5,146 bases of DNA from DASWUD01 sp036401755 (GTDB taxonomy: Bacteria > Pseudomonadota > Gammaproteobacteria > Thiohalomonadales > Thiohalomonadaceae), in contig DASWUD010000063.1 of NCBI GenBank assembly GCA_036401755.1, forward strand, positions 1 through 5,146. Direction: 5' to 3'. The stretch's first letter is position 1; every line of letters begins with the position of its first letter. Both the position numbers and the translations under genes were made by a program. Below, piece by piece: positions 1 to 5,146 of the stretch. A model generated the notes under the pieces. It had not been told where the DNA came from, ran no database searches, and was given only the letters and a program-made list of their open reading frames with translations.

Positions 1-267
1 CCACGGGCACAGCAGTGGCAATTGCGTCTCTACGCCAGCGGCATGGCCCTCTACGTGCTCGGGATGGCAACCTCCGGCTGGCTTGGCGTGCCGCGCAAGA
101 GCGCGTCGGTGATCGATGGCGGTAGTGCGCAACTGGCCATGGCGGTGATGGGTATGGGCGGTCTCATCTCGGTTGTCGCGACGCTGCTGTTCGTCGGGCT
201 GATGTTTGCGGCGATGACGCGCCGTTCCGCGCCGCTGCTCAACAAATCCATGGGTGAGGTGTCATGA
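1..267 (+). CDS. Heme-copper oxidase subunit I-like protein, C-terminal fragment
   Basis: The 5' end lies outside the window; the frame is open from base 1 and gives 88 residues ending in TGA at 265-267. Two hydrophobic helices are visible, at about residues 8-30 and 44-72. They are joined by a short loop containing GVPRKSA (residues 29-35). That layout, with the G-[VM]-P-R-[KR] loop before the final helix, is what is known for the last two helices of heme-copper oxidase subunit I, including cbb3-like and other divergent types. The residues binding heme and copper would lie upstream, so the subtype and catalytic competence cannot be judged. It would sit in the inner membrane and reduce O2, or NO if it is NorB-like. 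An internal TTG at 22 is not a real start, because coding continues upstream of it. Its stop overlaps the start of the TPR gene by ATGA, which suggests translational coupling. Another polytopic membrane protein is possible. Confidence 0.62.
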   Translation, partial: PRAQQWQLRLYASGMALYVLGMATSGWLGVPRKSASVIDGGSAQLAMAVMGMGGLISVVATLLFVGLMFAAMTRRSAPLLNKSMGEVS

Positions 268-860
268 AAAAAGATCGGCGTCTGGTTGCTGCGGGGCTCA
301 CCGTGGCCGCAATCACCCTCATTGGCCTGGCGATCGCGCTGTGGCCGGCGCCAACGCCGCAGCCGCTGCAGGTGGCGGCCGATCCGAACAGCGAACCGCA
401 ACGGCACGCCCAACAGGCACGCGAGGCGGAACTCAAGGCACGCTTCGAGCAGGCGGTGACCATGCTGCACGCCAAACAGTACGACTATGCCATCAAGGCG
501 CTGCACCGGGTGCTGGAGCTGGCGCCGAAGCTGCCCGAGGCGCACGTCAACATGGGTTATGCGCTGCTCGGCAAGGGGGAGTACGCTGCCGCGGCCGACT
601 TCTTCAACACCGCCACCGAACTGAAACCGCAGCAGGCCAACGCCTATTACGGCTTGGCCATCGCCTACGAAGGAGAGCAGGAGCTGGAGCTGGCGCTGGG
701 GGCGATGCGCAGCTACATCCATCTCAGTCGTCAGGATGATCCCTACCTGGCCAAGGCGCGCGCGGCGCTGTGGGAGTGGGAGGCGGCGTTGAAGGAGGAG
801 AAGGCTGCTGCGGGCAAGACGCGTCCCACCAGCGGATCTGCAACGCAGAATCACCATTAA
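264..860 (+). CDS. Membrane-anchored tetratricopeptide repeat protein
   Basis: This is a 198-residue protein. The ATG overlaps the upstream stop (ATGA, 264-267) and is preceded by a GAGG ribosome-binding site at 256-259. The N-terminus MKKDRR is basic and is followed by one hydrophobic helix (about residues 7-27). A Pro/Gln-rich linker (28-50) comes next, so the rest is probably periplasmic on an uncleaved anchor. Three TPR units of about 34 residues can be read at 61-94, 95-128 and 129-162, with typical pairs such as YDYAI...LELAP, GEYAAA...LKP and an AYYGLAIAY helix. A charged helix (163-182) and a polar tail ending in HH close it. TPRs bind proteins; periplasmic examples such as NrfG and the C-terminal part of CcmI present apocytochromes to heme ligation. 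Coupling to an oxidase-like gene and proximity to the cytochrome c maturation operon make an assembly or chaperone role plausible, but that is inference. No enzymatic motif is seen. Confidence 0.85.
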   Translation: MKKDRRLVAAGLTVAAITLIGLAIALWPAPTPQPLQVAADPNSEPQRHAQQAREAELKARFEQAVTMLHAKQYDYAIKALHRVLELAPKLPEAHVNMGYALLGKGEYAAAADFFNTATELKPQQANAYYGLAIAYEGEQELELALGAMRSYIHLSRQDDPYLAKARAALWEWEAALKEEKAAAGKTRPTSGSATQNHH

Positions 861-1172
861 TCGCACCGGGCACAACGCAGTGACATCGGAGATTCTGTCG
901 GGCAGATTTTTCCAGGAAGTGCGGGAGCTCTTGTGCCGTCGAAGAATAAGGTTTTTCTCTGAACGATATTTTATCCACACCGCCCGACTCTTCTAGTTTT
1001 TTGCAGTGAGGGGTGTTATCGTTTCGCAGTATAACGATTACAAACAGGCACTCTCCCGCTTCCGGATCGTTTCATCACCGGGGCGTGGCTTGCGGATGGA
1101 GAACCGCAGGTCACGATTAAATCGTGCGGGCCGCTGTCAATAATTCTACTAATAAGTTTTGTTACTTTTACG
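861..1172 (+). other. AT-richer intergenic region between the oxidase/TPR block and the cytochrome c biogenesis operon
   Basis: These 312 bases hold no convincing gene. Reading frames on either strand that cross it lack a ribosome-binding site, show no recognisable motif, or are antisense extensions. The composition is visibly more AT-rich than the flanks, with short T-runs at 906-911, 951-956 and 996-1002. Two short dyads are visible: ATCGTT (1018-1023) with AACGAT (1033-1038), and a 7+1+7 palindrome at 1112-1126. No GC-rich hairpin followed by a T-run is present, so no clear terminator for the TPR gene can be called. The resB frame stays open upstream to about 1035, but no ATG, GTG or TTG occurs in that extension. 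The region most likely carries the promoter and control sites of the resB operon. Confidence 0.6.
1112..1126 (+). promoter_or_regulatory. Perfect 15-bp palindrome upstream of resB, operator-like, next to a -10-like element
   Basis: CACGATT (1112-1118) and AATCGTG (1120-1126) are exact inverted repeats around one central A. The centre lies 54 bases before the resB ATG. Just downstream is AATAAT (1139-1144), matching five of six bases of the TATAAT -10 box. No good -35 box stands at the right distance; the best is a weak TTAAAT at 1117-1122, 16 bases upstream and inside the palindrome. If this is the promoter, the dyad would cover its -35 region, which suits either a repressor or an activator that makes up for the weak -35. 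The regulator cannot be named from the sequence. Confidence 0.3.
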
Positions 1173-2801
1173 ATGCCAAACACCACACATCATGAGGGAC
1201 GCCTGAGCCGATTCCTGCCTGCCGCAGTGCGCTTCCTGGCCTCGATGCCGGTTGCCGTGGTCCTGCTCTGTCTGCTGGCCATCACCAGCACCATTGGCAC
1301 GGTGTTGGTGCAGAATCGCGACGAGGATTTCTATCTCTCCAAGCTCGGCCCCACCTGGTATCGCCTCTTTGATGCGCTCGGCTTTCTCGACATGTACAGC
1401 GCCGGCTGGTTCATTGCCATCCTGCTGTTGTTGATCCTCTCGGTGAGCGCCGCGCTGCTGCGCCACGGCCCGCGCTTCTGGCGCACCTCTCGCCCCCTCG
1501 ATGGTATTCGCCCCTGGCCGGTCAAGCACGATGGCGGTTTCACCGTGCCAGCGCTGGAGCCGCAACGGATTGAGACAGTACTGCGCCGCCATGGCTTCAA
1601 CGAATTCAAGCGTGACGGCGAACTACTGCTGGCACGCAAGGGGCGTTGGAGCAAACTCGGCTTCTTCTTTGTGCACGCGAGTGTAGTGTTGATCGGTATC
1701 GGCGGGCTGAGCACTTCGCAGCTCGGTTTTCGCGGGGTGATGAACATTACCGAGGGGGAGAGTGACAACATCATCTACATCCCCGAGGGGCGCGACTACC
1801 GCCGCCTGCAGCTACCGTTTCAGGTGCGCAACGACAAGTTCGCCATCGACTTCTACAACACCGGCATGCCGAGCGAATTTCGCAGCGATCTGAGCTTGGT
1901 GCAGGATGGCAAGGTGCTGGTGCAAAAGCGCATTACCGTGAATGACCCGCTGCGCTACGAGGGGGTCACCTTCTATCAAGCCAACTTTGGTGATGCCGGT
2001 TCGGCGGTCAATTTCACCCTGCGCGATCTGACCAATGAGAAGTTCCCGCGTCAGGCTGTGGAGACCGCAGTGGGCCGTACTCTGGAAGATGGCATGGGCA
2101 TCAAGCTCATCGTCAAGGAGTTGCGCCAGCACAATGTGGTCAACATGTCGGAGGACCCCGACAAGGAGGTGCTGAAGAATATCGGTCCTTCCATCGACCT
2201 GCTGTTGCAATCACCGGCCAGCGGCAACATCAGTTATCGCGTCTACCTCGCCTATCCCCACATGCTCGCCTTTGCGCCGATGGGCAGTGAGGAGATGATC
2301 TACGAAAACCTCGGCTTCTCACCCGCCGACGATCAGCTCATGGGTTTGCTCGCCGCCTACCTAAAGCAGGTGAGCCAGCTCCAGGGCGAGGTGACACCCG
2401 ATACGCGCCGCGCCGCCTTCGCCGCCGCGCTCGGCGAAATGGGCATCGCCACCGATCGCGCCGCCGAACTCGGCCCCGCCATCATTCAGGCCGAAACGGT
2501 GCTGCGCGCCCATAAACTGCCGATGCTGTTCGCCTTCAACAGCTTCGTGCCCAAGCAATACACCGGTCTGCAGGTGGCGCGCGACCCCGGTGCGCCGCTC
2601 ATCTGGATCGGCAGTACCCTGCTGGTGCTCGGCCTGTTCATGATGCTCTATTGGCACGAGTACCGGATCTGGGTACGACGCGATGGCAACGCGCTGGAGT
2701 TGTGCGCCCTCTATGCGGCACGCCAGAAGCTGCCGCTGGAGCGGCTGCTCGCCACGCTCCAAGACGAATTCACCACCCCGGCCACCACCACTAACGCCTG
2801 A
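1173..2801 (+). CDS. resB: Cytochrome c biogenesis protein ResB/Ccs1 (system II)
   Basis: This is a 542-residue inner-membrane protein. ResB (Ccs1) pairs with CcsA (ResC) to move heme to the periplasm and attach it to the CXXCH of apocytochromes c. Hydrophobic helices lie at about 20-45, 76-97, 163-182 and 474-496. A large periplasmic domain fills 183-473. Family signatures are RKGRWSKLG followed by FFFVHAS (155-170), with a conserved His at 168 in the third helix; NDPLRYEGVTFYQANF (257-272), the usual ResB periplasmic motif; and GLQVARDPG (465-473) leading into the last helix. A helix-prone Ala-rich stretch (385-450) sits late in the periplasmic domain. A soluble tail of about 45 residues follows the last helix. 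ATG at 1173 is the only usable start before the first helix, but no Shine-Dalgarno sequence precedes it; the upstream bases are U/A-rich. ccsA follows 15 bases after the stop, so the two are co-transcribed. Length lies between short and long ResB forms, and the frame is intact. Confidence 0.95.
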   Translation: MPNTTHHEGRLSRFLPAAVRFLASMPVAVVLLCLLAITSTIGTVLVQNRDEDFYLSKLGPTWYRLFDALGFLDMYSAGWFIAILLLLILSVSAALLRHGPRFWRTSRPLDGIRPWPVKHDGGFTVPALEPQRIETVLRRHGFNEFKRDGELLLARKGRWSKLGFFFVHASVVLIGIGGLSTSQLGFRGVMNITEGESDNIIYIPEGRDYRRLQLPFQVRNDKFAIDFYNTGMPSEFRSDLSLVQDGKVLVQKRITVNDPLRYEGVTFYQANFGDAGSAVNFTLRDLTNEKFPRQAVETAVGRTLEDGMGIKLIVKELRQHNVVNMSEDPDKEVLKNIGPSIDLLLQSPASGNISYRVYLAYPHMLAFAPMGSEEMIYENLGFSPADDQLMGLLAAYLKQVSQLQGEVTPDTRRAAFAAALGEMGIATDRAAELGPAIIQAETVLRAHKLPMLFAFNSFVPKQYTGLQVARDPGAPLIWIGSTLLVLGLFMMLYWHEYRIWVRRDGNALELCALYAARQKLPLERLLATLQDEFTTPATTTNA

Positions 2802-2816
2802 ACCGCGAGGTGAACC

Positions 2817-3818
2817 ATGACCAGTGCCACCCTCTCCGCCAGCGCAGCTAAATCGCCCAACTCCACCAGTCTGTTAGGCTACTGGCTCACCCTGCTGGTG
2901 GTGACCCTCAGCCTCGCCGGGCTGGCCATTTTTGGCGAGGCCGACCGACTTGCACCGGGCATGCCGTTTCAGCAGCTGCTCTCTTACAAGCTCACCAGCT
3001 ATGCCAACCTGCTGCTGGTGGCGAGTGCACTGATCTACCTCGCCCATCTGCGCTACAAGGCAGAGAGCGTCGGCAAGTGGGCGACAGGCCTTGCCACCGC
3101 CGGCATGATCGGCGTGCTGATGGCGCTGTTGGTGCGCTGGTTTGAGAGCCATCAGGTACTTGACGAGGGGCACATTCCCATCACCAACCTCTACGAGGTG
3201 ACACTGTTCTTTTCGGCGCTCACCGCGCTCATCTACCTGATCCTCGAATCGATCTACCGCCGCAAGGCGATGGGCGCCTTCGTCATGCCCATCGTGGTGG
3301 TGGCGATAGGCTTCGAATTGTGGCTGGTCAGCCGTGGTCAGGTCGGGCCGCAGAATCTGGTGCCGGCGCTGAAGAGCTACTGGCTGCATGCCCACGTGCT
3401 CGCCAACTTCATCGGCTACGGCGCCTTTGCCGTCGCCGCCGGGGCAGGGGCCATGTACCTGATGCGTGCGCGTGCCGAGCGCAAGGGACGCTGCAGCGCG
3501 CTGCCGAGCCTCGACACCACCGACGCCATCACCTACAAGGCGATCGCCATCGGCTTCCCCACCTTCACCATCGCCACCATCCTCGGTGCCGCCTGGGCCT
3601 ACGACGCCTGGGGTGGCTACTGGTCGTGGGACCCCAAGGAGACCTGGTCGCTCATCGTCTGGCTCACCTATGCGATCTATCTGCATCTGCGCTTCGTTAA
3701 GGGGTGGGCCGGCACGCGCATGGCGTGGTGGGCGATCCTCGGCTTCGGCGTCACCGTGTTCTGCTTCCTCGGCGTCAACATGTTCCTGTCGGGCCTCCAC
3801 TCCTACGGCAGCCTGTGA
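2817..3818 (+). CDS. ccsA: Cytochrome c biogenesis protein CcsA/ResC (heme handling, WWD domain)
   Basis: This is a 333-residue polytopic inner-membrane protein with about eight hydrophobic helices (roughly 22-40, 60-78, 88-106, 125-143, 153-171, 190-214, 244-262, 276-291, 304-322; the sixth may be split). The Trp-rich WWD motif, the periplasmic heme-binding surface of the family, is clear at 265-277 (WGGYWSWDPKETW). The conserved His ligands can be placed: H193 in LHAHVLANF as the first periplasmic His, H328 in FLSGLHSYG as the second, and H290 in YAIYLHLR as the helix His. The ITNLYE motif at 122-127 is also typical. No key residue is missing. With ResB it makes the system II synthetase; the two are separate genes here, not fused as in some epsilonproteobacterial CcsBA. 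The ATG has a good GAGGTG ribosome-binding site (2807-2812). An earlier start is unlikely, since the resB stop is 15 bases upstream. The names ccsA, resC and, in some genomes, ccsB are used for this family. Confidence 0.96.
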   Translation: MTSATLSASAAKSPNSTSLLGYWLTLLVVTLSLAGLAIFGEADRLAPGMPFQQLLSYKLTSYANLLLVASALIYLAHLRYKAESVGKWATGLATAGMIGVLMALLVRWFESHQVLDEGHIPITNLYEVTLFFSALTALIYLILESIYRRKAMGAFVMPIVVVAIGFELWLVSRGQVGPQNLVPALKSYWLHAHVLANFIGYGAFAVAAGAGAMYLMRARAERKGRCSALPSLDTTDAITYKAIAIGFPTFTIATILGAAWAYDAWGGYWSWDPKETWSLIVWLTYAIYLHLRFVKGWAGTRMAWWAILGFGVTVFCFLGVNMFLSGLHSYGSL

Positions 3819-3826
3819 GTGAAGGG

Positions 3827-4477
3827 ATGATTCAATCGATGAATAGGCTACTTGCGCGTGGATACTCCCTCTCCCTCAGGGAGAGGGTTGGGGAGAGGGG
3901 ATTTGAATTATTTAGATCCCCTCTCCCTAAAGAAGAATGGACACCGAAATTTGCTCATCGTTTGATTAAGACGCTAGCGAGCAGAATTACTCTGCTCGTT
4001 GCTGCAACCACGCTGCTTACCGCCTGCGGCAACGGCGTCGAGGTGACCGATCTCGGCACGCTGGAGAAGCCGGCTGAACACGAACAGGCGGTAGCGACGG
4101 CGCAGGTGCCGGCGCCGGCGGCGCGGCAGGTGGTGGTGCCGGACGAGGTGCAGAAAAAATTCCGTGCCGTCACGCTGACGATGAAGCGCCGCCCCGAGGC
4201 CCCAGAGCAGCGCCTCACCCTCGAGCTCGATACGACCCAGACACTCGATGGCCTCACCGTGACGGCGCGCGACTACCTGCCGGCCTTCGTGATGCAGGCA
4301 GAGAGCATCACCAGCGAAGGGGTGGAGGAGAGCAATCCGGCGGTGTGGGTGGAGGTGCGCGCGGGCGAGGCGCTGCTATTCAGCGGCTGGCTGTTCCGCG
4401 ACTACCCGGAGCTCAATCCGCCCCAGGATCCCGCCTTTGCCATTCGCCTGGTCGAGGCCGTGAGTTCAGCGAAATAG
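3827..4477 (+). CDS. DUF2155-type lipoprotein, start uncertain
   Basis: From ATG 3827 the product is 216 residues. ATG 3839 (212 residues) and TTG 3962 (171 residues) are the other choices. The lipoprotein signal is plain: basic residues, hydrophobic ITLLVAATTLLTA, then the lipobox Cys at residue 67 (codon at 4025). Only TTG 3962 gives a normal 21-residue leader, but it has no ribosome-binding site. The ATG starts follow ccsA by 8-20 bases with weak GAAGGGA purines, but they force translation through the palindromic repeat (residues about 12-37). Gly after the lipid Cys suggests outer-membrane sorting. The mature part has a Pro/Ala-rich linker (80-102). It then has a DUF2155-like domain: VPDEVQKKF (104-112), LDGLTVTARDYLPAF (140-154), ITSEG...NPAVWVEV (161-178), and FSGWLFRDYPELNP (185-198), the most diagnostic part. 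The family has no known biochemical role. Position among resB, ccsA and tlpA suggests a part in cytochrome c maturation, which is inference. Confidence 0.82.
   Translation: MIQSMNRLLARGYSLSLRERVGERGFELFRSPLPKEEWTPKFAHRLIKTLASRITLLVAATTLLTACGNGVEVTDLGTLEKPAEHEQAVATAQVPAPAARQVVVPDEVQKKFRAVTLTMKRRPEAPEQRLTLELDTTQTLDGLTVTARDYLPAFVMQAESITSEGVEESNPAVWVEVRAGEALLFSGWLFRDYPELNPPQDPAFAIRLVEAVSSAK
3865..3930 (+). repeat. GC-rich double palindromic repeat between ccsA and the lipoprotein gene
   Basis: Two hairpins follow each other. The first is a perfect 10+1+10 palindrome: CCCTCTCCCT (3867-3876), C, AGGGAGAGGG (3878-3887). The second has 12-base arms, GGGAGAGGGGAT (3891-3902) and ATCCCCTCTCCC (3916-3927), around an AT-rich 13-base loop. 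The arms of the two hairpins share the same GGGAGAGGG/CCCTCTCCC core, so they can also pair across each other. This pattern matches, from memory, an interspersed palindromic element common between genes in gammaproteobacteria; copy number in this genome cannot be seen here. No T-run follows, so it is not a standard intrinsic terminator. A hairpin this strong inside an operon could still lower downstream expression or slow 3' exonucleases. Confidence 0.8.
3976..4000 (+). repeat. Stable hairpin inside the lipoprotein signal-peptide codons
   Basis: CGAGCAGA (3978-3985) and TCTGCTCG (3991-3998) are perfect 8-base arms around a 5-base ATTAC loop. Outside them a G-T wobble and an A-T pair extend the stem to 10. 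It begins 14 bases after the TTG codon at 3962 and is separate from the CCCTCTCCC repeat upstream. The bases after it (GTTGCTGC) contain no T-run, so a terminator is unlikely. It may be chance in coding sequence, or it may affect translation of the lipoprotein. Confidence 0.45.
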
Positions 4478-4490
4478 CGAGCGAACATCC

Positions 4491-5027
4491 ATGCGATTTT
4501 TAGTCACCCTCATCACCTGTGTCGCGTTGCTCATCGGCGGCTGCGACGATACGCCCAAGACGCCGGTCAGGCTCAGCGAAGGGGCGGTGATGCCCTCCAT
4601 CACCGTCACCGATCTGGACGGCGCCACCCTCAATCTCGACAGCCAGCGCGGCAAGCTGGTGGTGCTGCACGTGTGGGCCACCTGGTGCCCCCCCTGTCGT
4701 GAGGAGCTGCCCGGTCTCGACCGCCTGGCCAAGAGTCTCGATCCCCAACGCTACACGGTGATCGGCCTTGCCATCGACGAGGACGTCAATCTGGTGCGCG
4801 AGTTCAACCTCAAATACCACATCAGCTTTGCCCGCCATATCGATCCCGAGATGAAGGTGGCGAATATGCTCGGCGTGACCGCCACCCCGGAGACCTTTCT
4901 CATCGGCCCCGACGGCAAGCTGGTGCGGCGCATGATCGGCGACCAGCCGTGGGACACGCCGGGGATGCGCCAGGTGCTGGAACAGGCCTACAACGGCCAG
5001 CGCGGCAAGAGCGGCGCCTACTGGTAG
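4491..5027 (+). CDS. TlpA/ResA-like thioredoxin-fold lipoprotein (thiol-disulfide reductant)
   Basis: This is a 178-residue exported thioredoxin-fold protein. The leader MRFLVTLITCVALLIGG ends at a lipobox-like IGGC with the lipid Cys at residue 18. Asp at the next two positions (CDD) matches the known inner-membrane retention signal in enterobacteria, so it probably stays on the periplasmic face of the inner membrane. The fold runs from about 29 to 165: an AVMPSITVTDLDG strand region, then the WCPPC active site (C66, C69) in VWATWCPPCREELP, and the cis-Pro at P133 in TATPETFLIG. Glu72, three residues after the second Cys, matches the position of the functional Glu80 of Bacillus ResA. ResA-type proteins reduce the CXXCH cysteines of apocytochromes before heme attachment, which fits placement after resB-ccsA and before a cytochrome gene. 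The gap to the preceding gene is 13 bases, with only a weak ribosome-binding site. A general TlpA-family reductase is the alternative to a dedicated ResA. Confidence 0.92.
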   Translation: MRFLVTLITCVALLIGGCDDTPKTPVRLSEGAVMPSITVTDLDGATLNLDSQRGKLVVLHVWATWCPPCREELPGLDRLAKSLDPQRYTVIGLAIDEDVNLVREFNLKYHISFARHIDPEMKVANMLGVTATPETFLIGPDGKLVRRMIGDQPWDTPGMRQVLEQAYNGQRGKSGAYW

Positions 5028-5034
5028 GGAGGTG
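5028..5034 (+). promoter_or_regulatory. Strong ribosome-binding site of the cytochrome gene
   Basis: GGAGGTG directly after the tlpA stop lies 5 bases before the ATG at 5040. It is a near-ideal Shine-Dalgarno sequence and decides the start of the truncated gene at the window edge. It is much stronger than the sites of resB, the DUF2155 gene and tlpA, so the cytochrome may be made in larger amounts from the same message. Confidence 0.75.
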
Positions 5035-5039
5035 TGACG

Positions 5040-5146
5040 ATGCGATTGTTTCTGTCGTTCCTGCTACTGGCCATCTCGGTCAGCGCCAGCGCCGGTGATC
5101 CCTTCAAGGGGCGCGAGGTCTACCAACAGCACTGTATCAGCTGTCA
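5040..5146 (+). CDS. Exported c-type cytochrome, N-terminal fragment
   Basis: Only 35 codons plus two bases are present; the gene runs off the window. Residues 1-18 form a Sec signal peptide: MR, a hydrophobic core LFLSFLLLAISV, then an A-S-A cleavage site before Gly19. The mature start is GDPFKGREVYQQHCISC. The next two bases are CA, which allow His and so complete CISCH, the covalent heme c site. A site about 14 residues into the mature protein, after a G-x-x-x-[YF] helix, is typical of small class I cytochromes c. It would be a periplasmic electron carrier, or the first domain of a larger one, and a substrate of the ResB-CcsA system encoded upstream. The start is fixed by the ATG, 12 bases after the tlpA stop. 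His is inferred from an incomplete codon; the rest of the protein and its partners cannot be seen. Confidence 0.88.
   Translation, partial: MRLFLSFLLLAISVSASAGDPFKGREVYQQHCISC

Noticed and set aside
254..739. Alternative plus-strand frame inside the TPR gene (161 residues)
   Set aside because: The product is Gly/Ala/Arg-rich and low in complexity, whereas the overlapping frame gives a signal anchor and three TPR units.
837..849. TCTGC-AAC-GCAGA hairpin at the end of the TPR gene as a terminator
   Set aside because: The stem has only five pairs, lies inside the coding sequence, and has no T-run after it.
51..980. A 309-residue open frame on the minus strand across the first two genes and into the gap
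   Set aside because: It lies antisense to a TPR gene with clear repeats and an oxidase-like end, is Arg-rich with no recognisable motif, and is the usual antisense shadow of GC-rich coding DNA.
2874..3800. A 308-residue open frame on the minus strand covering most of ccsA
   Set aside because: ccsA on the plus strand carries the WWD motif and conserved His residues; the antisense product is His/Glu-rich without a fold signature.
3704..3826. Earlier start for the DUF2155 gene overlapping the end of ccsA
   Set aside because: It would overlap 115 bases of ccsA, and the added residues are an Arg/His-rich shadow of that gene.
3865..3930. Reading the GC-rich palindromes as a rho-independent terminator or a CRISPR array
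   Set aside because: There is no T-run after either stem, and there are no regularly spaced direct repeats with spacers, only inverted repeats sharing one core.
5040..5146. The window as part of a novel defence or mobile system
   Set aside because: All recognisable genes belong to respiration and cytochrome c maturation, and there is no transposase, integrase, nuclease or toxin-antitoxin gene.

Overview
The window is a GC-rich, tightly packed, single-direction (+) stretch of what looks like a proteobacterial respiratory chromosome region. The organism is probably a gammaproteobacterium or a relative. This rests on GC-rich third positions, Lol-type lipoprotein signals, a cytochrome c maturation system II, and a CCCTCTCCCT/AGGGAGAGGG palindromic repeat of a kind I recall from intergenic regions of gammaproteobacteria. 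No gene here fixes the genus.

Layout. Positions 1-267 hold the C-terminal end of a membrane protein that resembles the last two helices of heme-copper oxidase subunit I. It overlaps by 4 bases (ATGA) a membrane-anchored TPR protein (264-860). A more AT-rich gap of 312 bases (861-1172) follows. It has two short dyads, no convincing gene, and probably the promoter of the next operon. From 1173 to the window edge lies a compact cytochrome c biogenesis operon: resB/ccs1 (1173-2801), ccsA/resC with the WWD heme-handling motif (2817-3818), a DUF2155-type lipoprotein (3827-4477, start uncertain), a TlpA/ResA-like thioredoxin lipoprotein (4491-5027), and the first 35 codons of an exported c-type cytochrome cut off at its CXXC(H) motif (5040-5146).

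How they fit together. ResB and CcsA form the system II heme export and heme-apocytochrome ligation complex. The TlpA/ResA-like protein would keep the apocytochrome CXXCH cysteines reduced. A c-type cytochrome is encoded directly behind it, and a terminal-oxidase-like protein lies upstream. The DUF2155 lipoprotein sits inside the set and has no assigned function, which makes it the best candidate for an undescribed accessory factor.

The oddest local structure is at 3865-3998. A GC-rich double palindrome lies between ccsA and the DUF2155 lipoprotein and is open in the same frame as the lipoprotein. It therefore either lengthens the N-terminus by about 45 residues or forces use of a downstream TTG start. 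I see no tRNA, rRNA, CRISPR, transposase, phage or defence gene. Most of the window is recognisable respiratory biology rather than a new system.
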